Assembly: GCA_020055645.1 (NCBI GenBank)
Contig: CM034548.1
Coordinates: 50,150,296-50,214,295 of the forward strand
Direction of reading: 5' to 3'
From: Tomocerus qinae
Lineage: Eukaryota; Arthropoda; Collembola; Entomobryomorpha; Tomoceridae
DNA length: 64,000 nt
The first letter of the stretch is position 1; each line of letters opens with the position of its first letter. Both the position numbers and the translations under genes were made by a program. A model generated the notes under the pieces. The model was not told where the DNA came from. It did not search any database and was given only the letters and a program-made list of their open reading frames with translations. Shown piece after piece: positions 29,956-44,900 of the stretch.

Positions 29956-32900
29956 GTTTGTGCAAATTATCTGAGTTATCAACAAACTTCGAAAATTGTA
30001 GTAATTTTTAGACATAAAACAGGCCTTTTTATATAAGAAAATAATTTTTGTGTAATTGTACAGTTGTACTTACTTTCCTCACCAAAATAATCAATTTTAA
30101 AAGGATGATACCAATAACAATCAATATTAACATTAACTTTATGTCCACTTTAGGTCAATTTGTTTGTATTGACAATAATTGCAGCCGATGAATTACAAAC
30201 TGATTTTTTGAATTCCAAAATGTAGAAAATAAAACCGTATAGACATTGAAAATAAAGATTAGAAAAAATAGAAAAGTTTGTTTGTAATTGGCAGTGTAAC
30301 TCTTGTTCCTATTCCTAATTCTCCAACCCTCTAATTAACTTACGCCTGCTTCAAAATATTTTGAAATTGTTAAGCTTTTTTCAAATATTTATTTTTTTGA
30401 AATTTTTAACCTATTTTAAAAAATTTAATTTTTTTGAAATTTTTGAAATTTTTAAACTTTTACAGATGTTTTAGTCTTTCTCATGAAATTTTCAATTGTT
30501 TGTTCAATTTGGACAGATATTCTCTATATTTCCCAACAGGCACGTATCTAGAAATTTGTTCAACGGGGCGGAAGCAAAAAGTATACTAAAAATAAGACAT
30601 TCGCTCGAAGCGCGAAAAAGTTTTGGCCAAAAAAAATTTTTGGCCATTTTTGAGAAAAAAATTCTCTTATTCTCAGATTTAGGGGGCGCTGCACCCCCCC
30701 CCCCGCCCCCTACTAAATACGTGCTTGTTTCCCAACATTTCCAACTTTGCTCGTAATATCCCAACCAATTTAAATTTCTAGGGCATCCAGTTTGCAAAAT
30801 CATGGACGATGCCTGTTAGTGGGTTCCATGGCTGCAATTTTGAAATTTTTTGTTTGTAGACGGCGGAGTTCGAGGTAATCGACAAATGGTTTCCTCTGGA
30901 GCAGTGCAGGAGCGACGGTCAAATTCGCCTTCGCATGGCGGTTGGTCCTCGGAAAGACAAGATGGAGGCGATCGGTCTATACCGCCAAGTGCTCCAGCTC
31001 CTGCTAATTTATGACCTGGAGAGGGAAGACACTGTCACCCGCTTCGGGTGGGAAGGCAGATTTCCTCAAAACAACTGGTCCGACTACATCCTCCGCCAAG
31101 TCAGCTGGAGTGGGGGCCTTAAGCCTCAACACGTGCGCATGGCCCAGTGGATGGCCTACACTCATATTCACAGCCCACACCCCCTTTCCACACACTTATT
31201 TCTTAGCATCCTCACCGAAATCATCAACGACTTTTCAAATTCACCTAGAGACAACGAGGCAAGTAGTAGGAACCACGTTTTAGTTTAAGGGTGTCAAGGG
31301 TGAGGACACGCAGCACTGTATTTAGAACTCCTAGGGATTGAGACGACATATTGTAAAACCTACTTGCCATATTCGCCCGGAGGGCGAAAAATTATGGGAT
31401 GTTTGACGCTAATGATTATCAGGGATTAGGGATATCAGGCGAATTCGATTCTGGGAATTCCGCTGAACGTACAATACATCAATAGCTTTTGCAGTTTTAA
31501 AATCTAACAGGGTTTAAGATTTTCAAAAACACAAATTCCATAGAGGCACCTCGTTTATGTTTGCTATGTGGGTTTTCTGCTTCACTACTAAGTGATAATA
31601 CTGGGCACATGACAATGGATAGAACTATCATGTGTATTAAAAGCCGCAGTCAGAAAAAAATCGATTGGGGATTGGGGGCGAACCACAGAAAACAATTGCC
31701 ACAATTTTCGACATTTTTGAAATAAAATGAGTTATTCCAACCGAGACAGTGTTATAAAGTAGATTTTGACTCTAATAGCTATTCAAATTTTATAGATATA
31801 TAAAGAGTTTTGGAATTCAACGAAAATTCTTTTGGCCACTTTTGCGAATTTCGTCGGCTCACTGCCTCAGAGCCTCGCAAGTGACTCTAGAGATTTGCAG
31901 CAATTACAAAATATACTCAGGTGAGGTTGATGGAATTTTATTCAACTGCGGCATCCATAAAGACGCCTGTCATTTTGGGCCTTATAGTGCTTCCTTCTTA
32001 TAGACACGGATTTAGAAGAGGCACTGAAACATACTCTAAATACTTAATTAATCAGGAATTTTGAAAATCCCTAGAACTTTTTCGATTCGTCTGATGTTGG
32101 GCGATTTGAAATCCCTTAAATTCCTATTCCTATTCTCTACCTTTCAAGGAATTTAAGTCTTTCATCTTTTAGAACATGGTCAAAAATTGGTAAAAAAATT
32201 ACTTAAAAAGTTTAGATTACGTTAGTTACAAATTCTGTATACGAATACGAATTTTTTTGAAACTTCATTTTTGAAGCTCATTTTGGCCAAGTTATGATTA
32301 GACCATATAAATTCCTTTCTATCAAAATTTGGCTTTAGCTTTGGCGTAATTTTTTGCTATTTTAGGCCAATTATTACAAATTATTGACAAAAATGGCCTA
32401 GAGGTTCAGACGTTTGCGGGAAACGTGTTATATAATTAAATGTGCCCCTCATTGCCTGTGTCCTCTCTCAACTTTTGGACGATTCTCAGGTTTCCCTCTC
32501 GGACCCACTAAATGGCAGACGTCTGTTATAACCGATGTTTCTTTCATTTTATGCATCAATCTCTGTGTGCCTGTTTAAACTGTAGTAATAAAAATTTTCA
32601 CCACAGAACGGTATCTATAATTCGCGAGCATGTATCCACCGAGGAGGAAAATGCCAGGACAGTGCCAGTCACGTCTTATCAACTCACAGAACAAATGGAG
32701 ACGGCGACCTCTAGAGGAGCACGCCATCTGTACGCCAAACTTTTTATATTATTATCAACTGTCAAATCTTTCGTAAGTGAAATTAAATGGGGCAAATGGC
32801 TACATCAAAAGGCAAAAGGATAATACGTAATTTTTTGTTCGCTTATATTTCTCGTGGCTTTTCGGCATGGAAAAGTATGACTAGTTTAACAATTTTCTAT

Positions 32901-35900
32901 TTAAATCTATTTAAATCAGCTTCTTTCTTATATCCAATTTTTCAATTGCTTATTGCTTTGTGGTTTATTTGTCAAGCAAAGTCATAATCAATTTATCTTG
33001 CTCTGGGCTGATGTCGCATTCTCTATAGAATTAAATAATGAGTTGGAGCCACATTTAATGATCATCTTGTCATTTAGGGTTCGTGTATTGCTAAAAGAGT
33101 CTACGGTATCTGCGACATCGACGCCTAACATGTTCTCTACGGTGCTCAAGAAAATCTCAGTTGTTGGTCAACTACTTCAATCCATTCTGGAAAAAGGAAA
33201 TCCAAATCTACAAACGGATTTCAAAAAGTAACTAATTTCTAGAAAACGTACTATGCGTTAAAATATATTGAAAGGACCCCTTGGGTTAAGAGCCTGAGTT
33301 GGGCCTAGACGACACGGTTTTAGGCATTATTTGGGACAAAAACTGGGCCTGCCATTTCCAATTACCAAAAGATCAGCTTTGAATTGTCACAGTAACAAAA
33401 TTGCTAAGATTTCGCTAAGACATTACGTACACCAAGATGCCTCGAATTTGTCACTCTATAGTAACGCATTTGTTTAATATCAACTCCATTACAAGGTGGA
33501 GACAGGGGGGTTTCCCGGATTTTTGCACCCAATTCGTATTCTACTTACTACTACGGAGAGGTAGGCACCCGAACCAAATAACCATGGTTACATTCAGCTT
33601 GGGTGCTTACTTCTCTGCGGCAGTATTATGTGTATAGGTAGAATTCAAATAGTTGATTGGGTACAAACTGGGGGAATATCCCTCTACGTCTTCACCTTGT
33701 AATGGAGGCATCTTGACGTACACTTTGCAATGCAATTATAGATTATCAGACGGTCATGACCTAATCAGTTGGATTAAGGGTCCAATTCCTCTGATAATCA
33801 GGAAAAAAGTTCCGGATTTCGAAAAACAATGTAAGTTCATAATGTTAGCCGAAATCCAAATCCTAACGTTATCGACACACTAAAAGATATATAGTTCAAA
33901 CTACCCCTGGTTTATGAAAATTCTACTTCCTGAATAGAATGACATAATATCTCTCATTCATTTTGATTCAAAAACGGCTGTTTTGGAGTTAATCTTCTGA
34001 GTACTATAATATTCATTATCACTATGACTACATCGTCAAATGTTTGTGTTGGTGAACGGTGAATAATAAAGTATAGTACTCGAAAACTAACTAGAAGAAG
34101 GCCGTTTTCGATTTTACGGAGAATGAAATCAAAGAGTAGATTATCTCATCCCACTTGTGATCACATTTCATTTGATTTTTGAAAATCATCGAGTATTTTA
34201 CATTGAGTTACATTACAGTGTTGTGTAAAATGCTCAACGATTTTCATAAACCAGGGCTAGTTTGAACTAGCTACATAACTTTAGTGTGACGGTTAGGTTA
34301 GGGTATGGGTTTCGTCTAACATTAGGAACCTACATTGTTTTTCGAAATTCTAAACATTTTTTTAAATTGATCAGGGGACCCAGACTCTTAACGGTAAATC
34401 ATCATTCCCCGTCACTGTCCACTCGATCCATTTTTCACTTTTTCATTTCCCCATTTATGTATCTATGCCCAAGATGGGTACACATGACTATGACAACCGT
34501 CATAGTCATATCATAGCCATGTGTACATCTTGATCTATGCCTCAATAATATAGAACACTTTGTATCTTTGCATTATAGGCAGTGGCAGTGTATTATTTTG
34601 TATACACTTTACATTTTAATGGTCAAAATGAAGTTCTTGTCATTAAATATTAATTTTTTTAAAAACGTAGTGGACATGTTCTTCTACCACAAAAAAAATA
34701 TTTTTTTACTAAAACTAGGCGGTCACAGGGCCCAGGCCCTGTTTTCAATAAAGCTAGTTTGTATTCCGGGGCAATATTGTAAGATGGATAGAATGTATTT
34801 CAGAAACTTCTTCCCCTCACCCACCTGGTGCTTGAGGGGAAGCAGTTTATTTGCTTGGTCGGATAAAACAGAATAACACTTGGCAGCATAGATGTAAGTT
34901 GTAAACATCCCATCCAATGAAAAATATGGAAAATCCAACCCCATCCATCCCATCATCACCAAACACCATAGAAAAGATCATTATCCTATCCAGCCCATCA
35001 TCAACATCCAAATAAGCTAAACCATCCCGTTAAGCCCATCACCAATATCCAAATAAAGTAAACCACCCAATACAGCCATCACCAACACATTCCTTCCAGC
35101 CCATCCAAACACCTGGATGGGGATGTTTGGTAAAATGAGTGGGATGCTTTATACCCCTAGTCAAAAATTTCCCCTAAAAGCATAGATGCTTACATCTATG
35201 CTTGGCGGTATGCATAATGATGAGTCAGAGTAACGTAGACGTAACTTCATACCCCAAGTTAAAAATGTGACCCTAATGGGCGACCAGAGTAAGTGCCGAT
35301 TGTCACAATACAAATTCCAACACAAAAATATTGGCCCTTGGCCGTAATTAGGTGAAGTTTTAGAAAAATTTTTAACTCCGGGTTTGGAATAACTAATTAC
35401 ATACACTACCATTAATGTATAGTGTCAACGCAAGGAAAATGTCAACTTCCATGACATTCATGACTACGACCAACGAAAATGGCATCACATTAAAGAAATA
35501 TTCTATACTCATTTGTTAAGGGCTACTTATACTCTTCCTATTGCTATCATCATCACGATTTGTGACGTCATATCAGTTGATTTTAAATCTACTAAAAATA
35601 TTTTATTACGTTTATTTTTAGGTATCTCAACCTGGATTGGTTTTGTTTGATGTATGCTGCCTTCGACTTAGCCGTAAGTAGTTTATGGTCTACTCTTGTT
35701 GCTTATTATAGCTTTAAGTATTTCCAGATTGTTTAACATTTTAGGGACAGCCACTTGAAGACCCAAATCAGTATAATTTTCAGCCTCATTATCAATGTCT
35801 AGTGATAAAATAATTCTTATAGTCGAACTGTACCTCGAAAAATTTAATTCCCGTTTTTTACTGTTTTTTTTTGCTGAAAATTATTTTTCAGTTTGGTCAA

Positions 35901-38900
35901 GCCGTTGAGCCAATTGTAGGACTGGTTTGTCGAGCTTTAAATGATCCCGATAACCCTATTTGTGTGAAGGCTGACGATTTCGACTTAGAAGACAACGAGG
36001 AATATGTCGCCATTGGGAAGGAACTATTCAAACTTTACATTTGTCTCAAACAATTTTCAGAGTGAGTCGAGATCTTTCGTCACTAAAATACTTAATCCCC
36101 CTTTTTATTGGGAGGAAATTGGTTTAATTGTAGCAATGCAATTATTTCGCTAGCCAGAGTAATAATATTATTATTGCTGAAATAACAATTTTATTTCATT
36201 TATAATGAATTTTATAATAAATGACCAACTCTTTTAAGGTATAAAATGAGTTTTCACTTTTCCAAGATTTTCAGCCGCTATAAACGGCATGTAATGATGT
36301 TAATACACAATATTTGCGTATAAAAGCACTTTAACACGTCATCTATCATTTCCCACATCAATTTATGTATACTGTTAGAAACATAAAAAATAATTTACCG
36401 CATTTATGGCATGCAACCAAATACCAATTGTCGCAAATTCAATTTACGGCACACTCGGCACCTTGTTTTGGAAGTGGGGGGAGTTTATTTTTTGGGCGTG
36501 ATCGGTTTCCCTGGAGATTAACACTTCCTTTACCAACGTGTATGACAAATGTCACATGCCGTTATTGTTTTATCTCGCCTGAATAAGGCAGCTTTTAGAG
36601 TTGCACAGTCCGTCCGTTTACACGATAACTTTTGAAGACATTATAGATTTCAACTAAACTGGGCAAAAACATTGCCAATGGACCTGTGAAAAAGCCTATT
36701 GAAAATGGGACACATAGGTTCACAGGTTGCTGAGATGCAGAGCGCTCACTTTGTCCTCTTTGATAGTCCTCTTTAATAGTTCAATTTTGATCCTATAAAT
36801 TGTTAGCTATAGTATATAATATTTAACTCCTCTTCGACAAGATTTTATAATAAAGTAAATAAAACACGAAAATACCTATTATAGGACGGAAATAAATCTA
36901 TTTTGCATATATATGAAATTGATTCAGTAAAAGTTTTCGAAATTGCTTTTCATTATGATAGTCAATATTAACCGATTTTCTTTTAATAGTTCATATTATT
37001 AATCATATTCAATATTTATCAATTTTTATTTTTTGTTTATTTTGATTCTGAATATTAAGCAATTTTGATTTTTTGTTTATTTTGATGCTCAATCTTAATC
37101 TATTTTGACGTTCTGTTGATTATCATGGTCAACAATTATCTATTTTGATTTCCTGATGATTTTCATAGTCAACAAATATCTATTATGATTTTCTTTTGGT
37201 TTTTTTAGTCAGCAATTATCTATTTTGATTTTCTGTTGATTTTCGTAGTGAACATCAATTTATTAAGATTTTTTGTTGATTTTGATAGTGAAATATATTC
37301 TATTACGATTACGTTATTGTAAATGACAATGACGGGGTTATTTAAAATGACGGGGTTAAATGACAATGACGGGGTTATTTAAAATGACGGGGTTATTTAA
37401 AACGACGGGGTTATTTAAAATGACGGGGTTATTTTAAATGACGGGGTTATTTTAAATGACGGGGTTATTTAAAATGACGGGCCTATTACTAGTAATCTAA
37501 GGTTGGTAGGACAAATTTGAATTTTACCGCGTTGATCGAAGGATTCATTATTACTAAATAATACCTTTCGAAATCGTGTCGCATATGCTGGGAGCTACTA
37601 GTAATCATATATTGATTGACTTATTTATTTAAGTGACCAATTGAAAACTGTTACAAATACAAAGTATAGCAATGTGTTATCTCCCCGTCATGGTCACTAG
37701 ACTAAATGAGAATTAATAAGTTGTATAATAGTAATAACAATAGATACATGGTCAATTTTGTATAAATATAATAATAATATAGATATGTAGTAGTATATTA
37801 ACAGATACTTTTACTCAGAAAATATTCTCGAATTATTTTGTCAAAAAGTGAATAAGAATCAATTGTTTGTATGGTTGTGGGGAGAGAGTTCCATAGTTTT
37901 GCACTTCGATATGCATAAGAAGATCTGGCAAAAGAGCTTTGCATTTTTGGTAGAATGAGATCTCGTTGCCATTACATGTGTTTATAACATGCAGATATAT
38001 AAATAGAAGTGAAGATACGTCTCTTCTCTCTTCTAAAGTTAAAATATTAGATTTTTCTGAGTTTTCATATGTTTGAGGAGAATGCTTTGACATTCTTTTG
38101 TTCCACAATATTTTTTCACACATTCTTATTATTAGTTTAGCTAGCTTACTTAATTTTGTTTGACAAATGTTTCCCCAAATGGCTAGGCAGTAATCTAATT
38201 TAGACAAAATCAGGGAGTTACATATTGTCCAGAGCTTATCCCTTCTAAAAAATCTAATTGCACATAAAGAGTGGTCAGAAATGAACCAGGACTTTTGACG
38301 TCAAGTCCTAGTTCATTTCCGACCATGGTGTATATTAGGCATATATGACTATAATAAGCACATATACATATATATTAGGCATATATTCATACATATTAAG
38401 CGTAATATAAATCAATATTTTTCCAACTCTTTTGTCATTTATCGCTTTTTATATTCCAAAATAGGAAAAATGACAGAGAAACACTGACATTTGCCACATA
38501 TATAGTTAGTGTGACAAATATCACACACCTGGTAATCCGGGGTAAATATTTTATTTTGGTAAGGGAAGTGTATTCTCGATGTCTTGTTTAGTGGAGTTTT
38601 CCTGGGCATGTGTATATTTGTGTAGGATGTCGCTAAAGCTAACCGAGGTGGACAAGCTGTTGATTTCCAGTTCGTTCAACAAATGGTTCCAGCCGGGCAT
38701 CTCGCATTTGTGGGAGACGGTGTGGGTCGTCACTCAAAACTGTTTAAAGAGGGCTTTCGCAGCTGGCAAGTCGGACAAAATAGAAGGACCAGTCAGTTAC
38801 AGCGCAGTCTCCGTTGCATCTGTTTTGAATCAGGTAAATACCTCTCGCAACCTCAGCGTATTGGGGCTGAATTAACTCTAGCATACGTACTGAGTAAGAT

Positions 38901-41900
38901 TGTAACTTCAGGTGTCATGGAGCTATGATTTAGACAGTATAAAACTAGTAAAATGTATAAGGAGGAGTGAAAGAAAAGTGGACGAGTGAATGAAAAGTGA
39001 TCATTGAAGGAGTGAAAAAAAAGTGATCATTGAAGGAGTGAAAAAAAGTGATCATTGAAGGAGTGAAAAAAAGTGATCATTGAAGGAGTGCTAAAAAAGT
39101 GATCATTGAAGGAGTGAAAAAAAATGATCATTGAAGGAGTGAATGAAAAGTGATCATTGAAGGAGTGAATGAAAAGTGATCATTGAAGGAGTGAATGAAA
39201 AGTGATCATTGAAGGAGTGAATGAAAAGTGATCATTGAAGGAGTGAATGAAAAGTGATCATTGAAGGAGTGAATGAAAAGAGTTAATGAAAAGTAGAGGA
39301 GTGAATTAAATGTGAAGGAGTGAATGAAAAGTGTAGGAGTGAATGAAAATTGGAGGAAAAAATGTTCCAAAGTAGACAACGACTACTGAATGACTGAACC
39401 ATGAAAACAGGTTCCAAAATTGCAACTAAATTTTAATTCTCCATTTACATGGCTGCATTATTTCATTCAAAATGCCATTTGTTGTTGCCAGGGTTACCAG
39501 GTATACTTAAATGGCAAGTATAATAATTAAAGTAGAGCCTATGCTTGAATTACTTGCAAGTATTTTAAAATACTTAAATTATACTTAAATATATTTGAAT
39601 GAGCTAAAATCGGTACGGTAACAATGGAATAATTTCATCCTTCAATATTAAAACACATTTTGTTAGCGTTAAAGTAAGTTGAAATATTGAAATTTTGTCG
39701 CGCTTTCCGCGAATTTCAATGTGCGTTGCTGATCTATCCACTTTAGTTGTCAAAATCTCTTCCAATTTCGATGGAAATCCATTAATCAATTATCAGTGGA
39801 GGATAAATTGCAAACTACTTTTCCTCAACTATGTCACTTAACCGTTAAGCTAAATTACACAAAATTGTTCAAATCATCATCAGGGCCGCGGCCAGAAAAA
39901 AATTTCGGGAGGGGCACTGAGAAAAAATAGCAAATTTTCGCACGAAGCGCGAAAATTTTAGCGATTTTATACAAAAATTTCTTTATTTTTCTCGATTTCG
40001 GGGGAGTCACGTGCCCCGGTGCCCCCCTCGCTGCGTCTATGTTCATTATTGATAAATGTTTCTCGCGCGAATTGGTGTATTTTCTTGATATTTTCCCTTA
40101 TTTCTGTAATAAAATGCACGAATATTAATTTCAAAATATCTTATATACGCTATTTTTGCTTAATTTTTATCAAATAACCATAAATTTGTTAGCTGCACAC
40201 ATATGATAGCGCCAAATGCGGTTGCATGACATTTGAAAGCATATCCTAAGACGCGCCCGAAGGGCGCGGGTTGGTAAATGGCTTTTGTTGGTCAGGATAC
40301 TTAAATTTGCTAAAGAGAAACTGGTTGGTAATCCTTGTTGTTGCCTTCATTTAAACTTTCAATAGTCTCATAGTCTCACATACTAATGATTAACATTAAA
40401 TAAATGATGATTTAATGAAATGAGTGAGTGAGTGAATGAACTTTTTGGCACTCTATGCTTTTGTAATTTTGTTTTTGGCACTTACGTTTTTTGAGGTATG
40501 ATATATGCGGAAATTGCCACTTTTATTTTTGGCACTTGTATCCGCCAACCAAATAGTTTTAAGAATAAGTGTAAGATAAAAGGAAAGTGTAATCGATGAT
40601 AAAAGGAAAGTGTTTGTGTGATTTTCTGGCAAAATGCAATATATTTAGCATTAAGAAAAGATGTAATGTATTTTTGATCAAATTTGCATGGAAAAATGTA
40701 AACTGTGGTTTTAAAGGTACAGTGGGTTTGTTTACCATCATGCAAGATTACTTTGCTAGAAAGGCAATGCCACTGCCACTATGTAATATTGGTTACTGCA
40801 GAACAGCTCTAAAAAGTAAATCCGTGCAACATTATGCTGCACTAGCTTGGAACAAGCTACCAAGAAATTTTGTACAGATCAACTTGAATATTTTGACAGA
40901 TAAAGTGTTACAACACATGATAACTGAAAGAAGTAAAACTTTATAGTGAAGTATTAATTTACAAATATCTCTGTACAATTATTAACGTAATATGTAGTAT
41001 TATAATATGTAGTTTTATTAACCCAATGTAATAGTAGGTATGATTTATAAAATGATAAGTAATGAGTAGTGTGTCATAAGTAGGAAAGCAGTGACCTGTC
41101 TTGGACTGTGCCTACTGATATTAATCTTGTTTTGATTGGACGATTTTGTCACTTGAATAAAGCTAACATAATAACATTGAACCCCTCAAACTTAATCCTG
41201 CTCCTCTACCGCTGCAACTACTGTCTTACATTAACCTTTAACCACGATTTGGATAATTTCCTTATACTTTTGTTTTAGGTTCCCAGCATTTGGAAAGAAC
41301 TCTCTTGGCCCAATGCGGAAGAAGCTTATAATTTTCTATTTCAAATTTTGATGGTACGTATTTTGATGCGAGGCAAGTGTTTGCATTCCATATCGCAGCT
41401 AAAATCGCAGGGTTATTCGTAGCAAGATGTTAATAAATTTTCCGGGCTTGTATAAGAGTCAACTACTGTTAAATTTAACAGAAACACAGATTTATTGATA
41501 ATATACTTACAAAAGAGCATAAGCCATCTACGTAAGTTCATGCCGCAGATATCTGCTGGGAAGATATGGCACTTGAAATATTTCTCGGAAATAAATAGGC
41601 GAAATTTTTGAAATATTTCGGGAAATATTTGACTCCCAACTTCCTTGAAAAATGAAATGTTTGAAATAAATAAAATAAATAGGGTGCATGGCATTTATTT
41701 CAATAAATTTCAATTACTTCGCGCGAAATAAATGAATTGCGCATGCGTGTACACATTCGAATTGTATTTATTTCATTTATTTCAAAAATTTCATTTATTT
41801 CAAAAATTTCATTTATTTCAAAAATTTCATTTATTTCAAAAATTTCATTTATTTCAAAAATTTCATTTATTTCAAAAATTTCATTTATTTCAAAAATTAC

Positions 41901-44900
41901 ATTTATTTCAAAAATTTCATTTATTTCAAAAATTTCATTTATTTCAAAAATTTCATTTATTTCAAATATTTCATTTATTTCACATACTTCATTTATTTCA
42001 AATATTTCATTTATTTCAAATATTTCATTTATTTCAAATATTTCATTTATTTCAAATACTTCATTTATTTCAAATATTTCATTTATTTCAAATACTTCAT
42101 TTATTTCAAATATTTCATTTATTTCAAATATTTCATTTATTTCAAATACTTCATTTATTTCAAATATTTCATTTATTTCAAATATTTCATTTATTTCAAA
42201 TACTTCATTTATTTCAAATACTTCATTTATTTCAAATACTTCATTTATTTCAAATACTTCATTTATTTCAAATACTTCATTTATTTCAAATATTTCATTT
42301 TTCAAGAAAAATGCTTTGAAATAAGAAATTAATACCATTTCTGCTGCTGGAATAGCGTCCATTTTGGCTTTCTCGCCAATGTCTGTAGAACCCTTTAAAC
42401 CCTAAGATGATATGTTTGCCACACAGATATAGACTACTTAATAGGTTAATCTAGACGAGCCCGTCAATATACCCAGGCTGTCACTATACTCAGGCCTAAA
42501 CGAAAATGCGAATAAATTCGCACGACAGGACTCTAGAGGGATTTGGCTGAAAATAAATGTGAGGTAGTAGAGCCAACACACCAACCTTGTTTTACCCTAC
42601 TTTCTCACACCCAAATCCAGGTAACATAGTCCGTGCCCGGTTTATAATTTTTAGAGGATTTATTACACTTTTGTCCTTAAATCAGCAATGTTTTTTAAAT
42701 TTAAAAATTTAAATGAAGAATGTTATCTTAGATTTTTTAATTTCTCGCTTCTCCCACAGGCAGATTTTTGATTACCGTATTTAGGTTTATTAGAAGATTC
42801 TACTACACGATAGGTAATCTGTTCTTTAAAAGTAATTTTATTCAAATTGATTAAGTAATCTCTGAGTTATTAAAATATTTGTAAAAATTTCACATGTTTC
42901 GCATACCCTGCCCATTAATTACCATGCATGTGGCTCAAAGTATAATACCATTGCATTGGCAAGCCTTTATTACCAGCTGTGCGTGGGCGGCGCGCTTACT
43001 ACTTACTACATACTCATATTTATTCGAAGGCACTCGAATTTATTCGAAGGCACTCGAATTTATTCGAAGGCACTCGAATTTATTCGAAGGCACTCGAATT
43101 TATTCGAAGGCACTCGAATTTATTCGAAGGCACTCGAATTTATTCGAAGGCACTCGAATTTTTTCGAAGGCACTCGAATTTATTCGAAGGCACTCGAATT
43201 TTTTCGAAGGCACTCGAATTTTTCCGAAGGCACTCGAATTTATTTTACCGCCACCCCGGGACCAACAGACAGCTTATAGCTTCAGTTTATTCGTACCCGA
43301 GTCTTTTTCTTTGGCTCAGCAAAGCATAGCCACTAACAATAACTAACACAACACACCAAATGCATTTCTTAGTTGGCGACACACGGAACACGACAAATTT
43401 TCTTGTCGGAATAGAGATAGTTAATAAAGTGAAGGTATTAGGAACATGCAAACCTTCAGGAGGTAGATTTAGACCACAATTGCAAACTAAATACTGTCTA
43501 CTAGAGTAGGCTGTGACTACTCCACCTGGTGCCACAACTTTGATAATGTACTTTACACACATAAATGTAACAGATGGAGTATCCCCATCCTACCACATTA
43601 TCTATCATGTCAACGCTCATGCATCCTCATTCTCATTAAGCTGGGCTTTGGTTTGCCAATTGCAGGAACTGAGGAAATACACTGTAATGTATGCGGACCT
43701 AATATCCGAAAATGTTGAGATGGAGGAGGGGAATGACAAACCTGGAATCTACTATATTCCACAAGCGGTTAGCAATTTCCGTCTTTCTTCATACACCTCC
43801 AGCCAATAATAAACAGCTTTCCGCTTTGATCTTTCTGCTTTCAGTAAAAAGTGACCAGGGTCGACCGGGAATCTCCCTGGAGCGGCAGATTTTAGGGACC
43901 GACAAAACTTGAGAAATAAATTTTACGTACAAATTTTGTAAATTTTTGCATCTATTCTCTACATCGATTTGAATGGTGTAGTGCTAAAAATACAATTTTC
44001 AAATTTTTTTAATATATTTGGAATGTATTTGAATTATGTGGAATTTATTCGAATTATTTGGAATTTATTCAAATTATCCGCCCAACTACTTGATTGAAAT
44101 TCTAATTTCCTTAAAAACTTAAATTGCTTTGAAACTTAGCAGGCCACTTTTTAATGACCGGGTAAAGTTGGCTGCAGCAGGAATAGTCCTTTATGGCAAC
44201 CTTTGGTAACTAGGGGTCGATTTGAAAAGTGTAGTTTTAGCACAAAGGCACCTATCTAGAAATAAATTTGGTCATTGGGGGCGCAACTAAAAATGACGAT
44301 ACCGCTTAAGAATCTAGAGTGGGCTAAACTTTGAAGCTGATTTAAGGTTTAGGGCACATACAGCTAGAGTTATGAAATTGAGAACAGTGATTAACTAACT
44401 TATTAGGAACATCATACTTAATTTTTAGAAATGTCTTTTTTGTCTTTTTGAAATTATAGATTTTTAAAAATTCTAACTTTTTCCATGCAACAGCATGGAA
44501 GAAACGGTTTGTGTACAGTTTTCATCAAAAAAGTCATAGGGCACACACACGTAGAGACATCAAAATCGCACCACATGTACTTCAACTATATTTTTACAAC
44601 ATATCTGACTTTCATAAATGAGTGATAACTGTGAAGAACCACCTACATGAGTGTCGTAATTTTAAATAAAATTGTAGTCATAGAAAATGTCCAGGGTTTC
44701 TCAAAGGGGAAAATATTTCGAAACCCATTATTATATATAATTTATCTTCGGTTTTTATGTAGTAGTGCCCACACGACTGTACTAAATAAACAGAGACACT
44801 TGAGTACGGGGTCTTTAGTTACGGACAGATTTATCCGACTCTATAGGATTCTTTCACCTCACCATACATTAAATTTAAAAAAGATGCAGAAATGATATCT

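Noticed and set aside
41700..42362. Open frames on both strands (220 and 195 codons) over the 18-bp array
   Set aside because: The unit length is a multiple of three and lacks stops in these frames; the peptides are pure repeats such as IFEINE.
43287..43562. 91-codon minus-strand frame next to the 43-kb array
   Set aside because: No domain and no splice context, and it lies in an intron of the MUN gene; retained only as unexplained open sequence.
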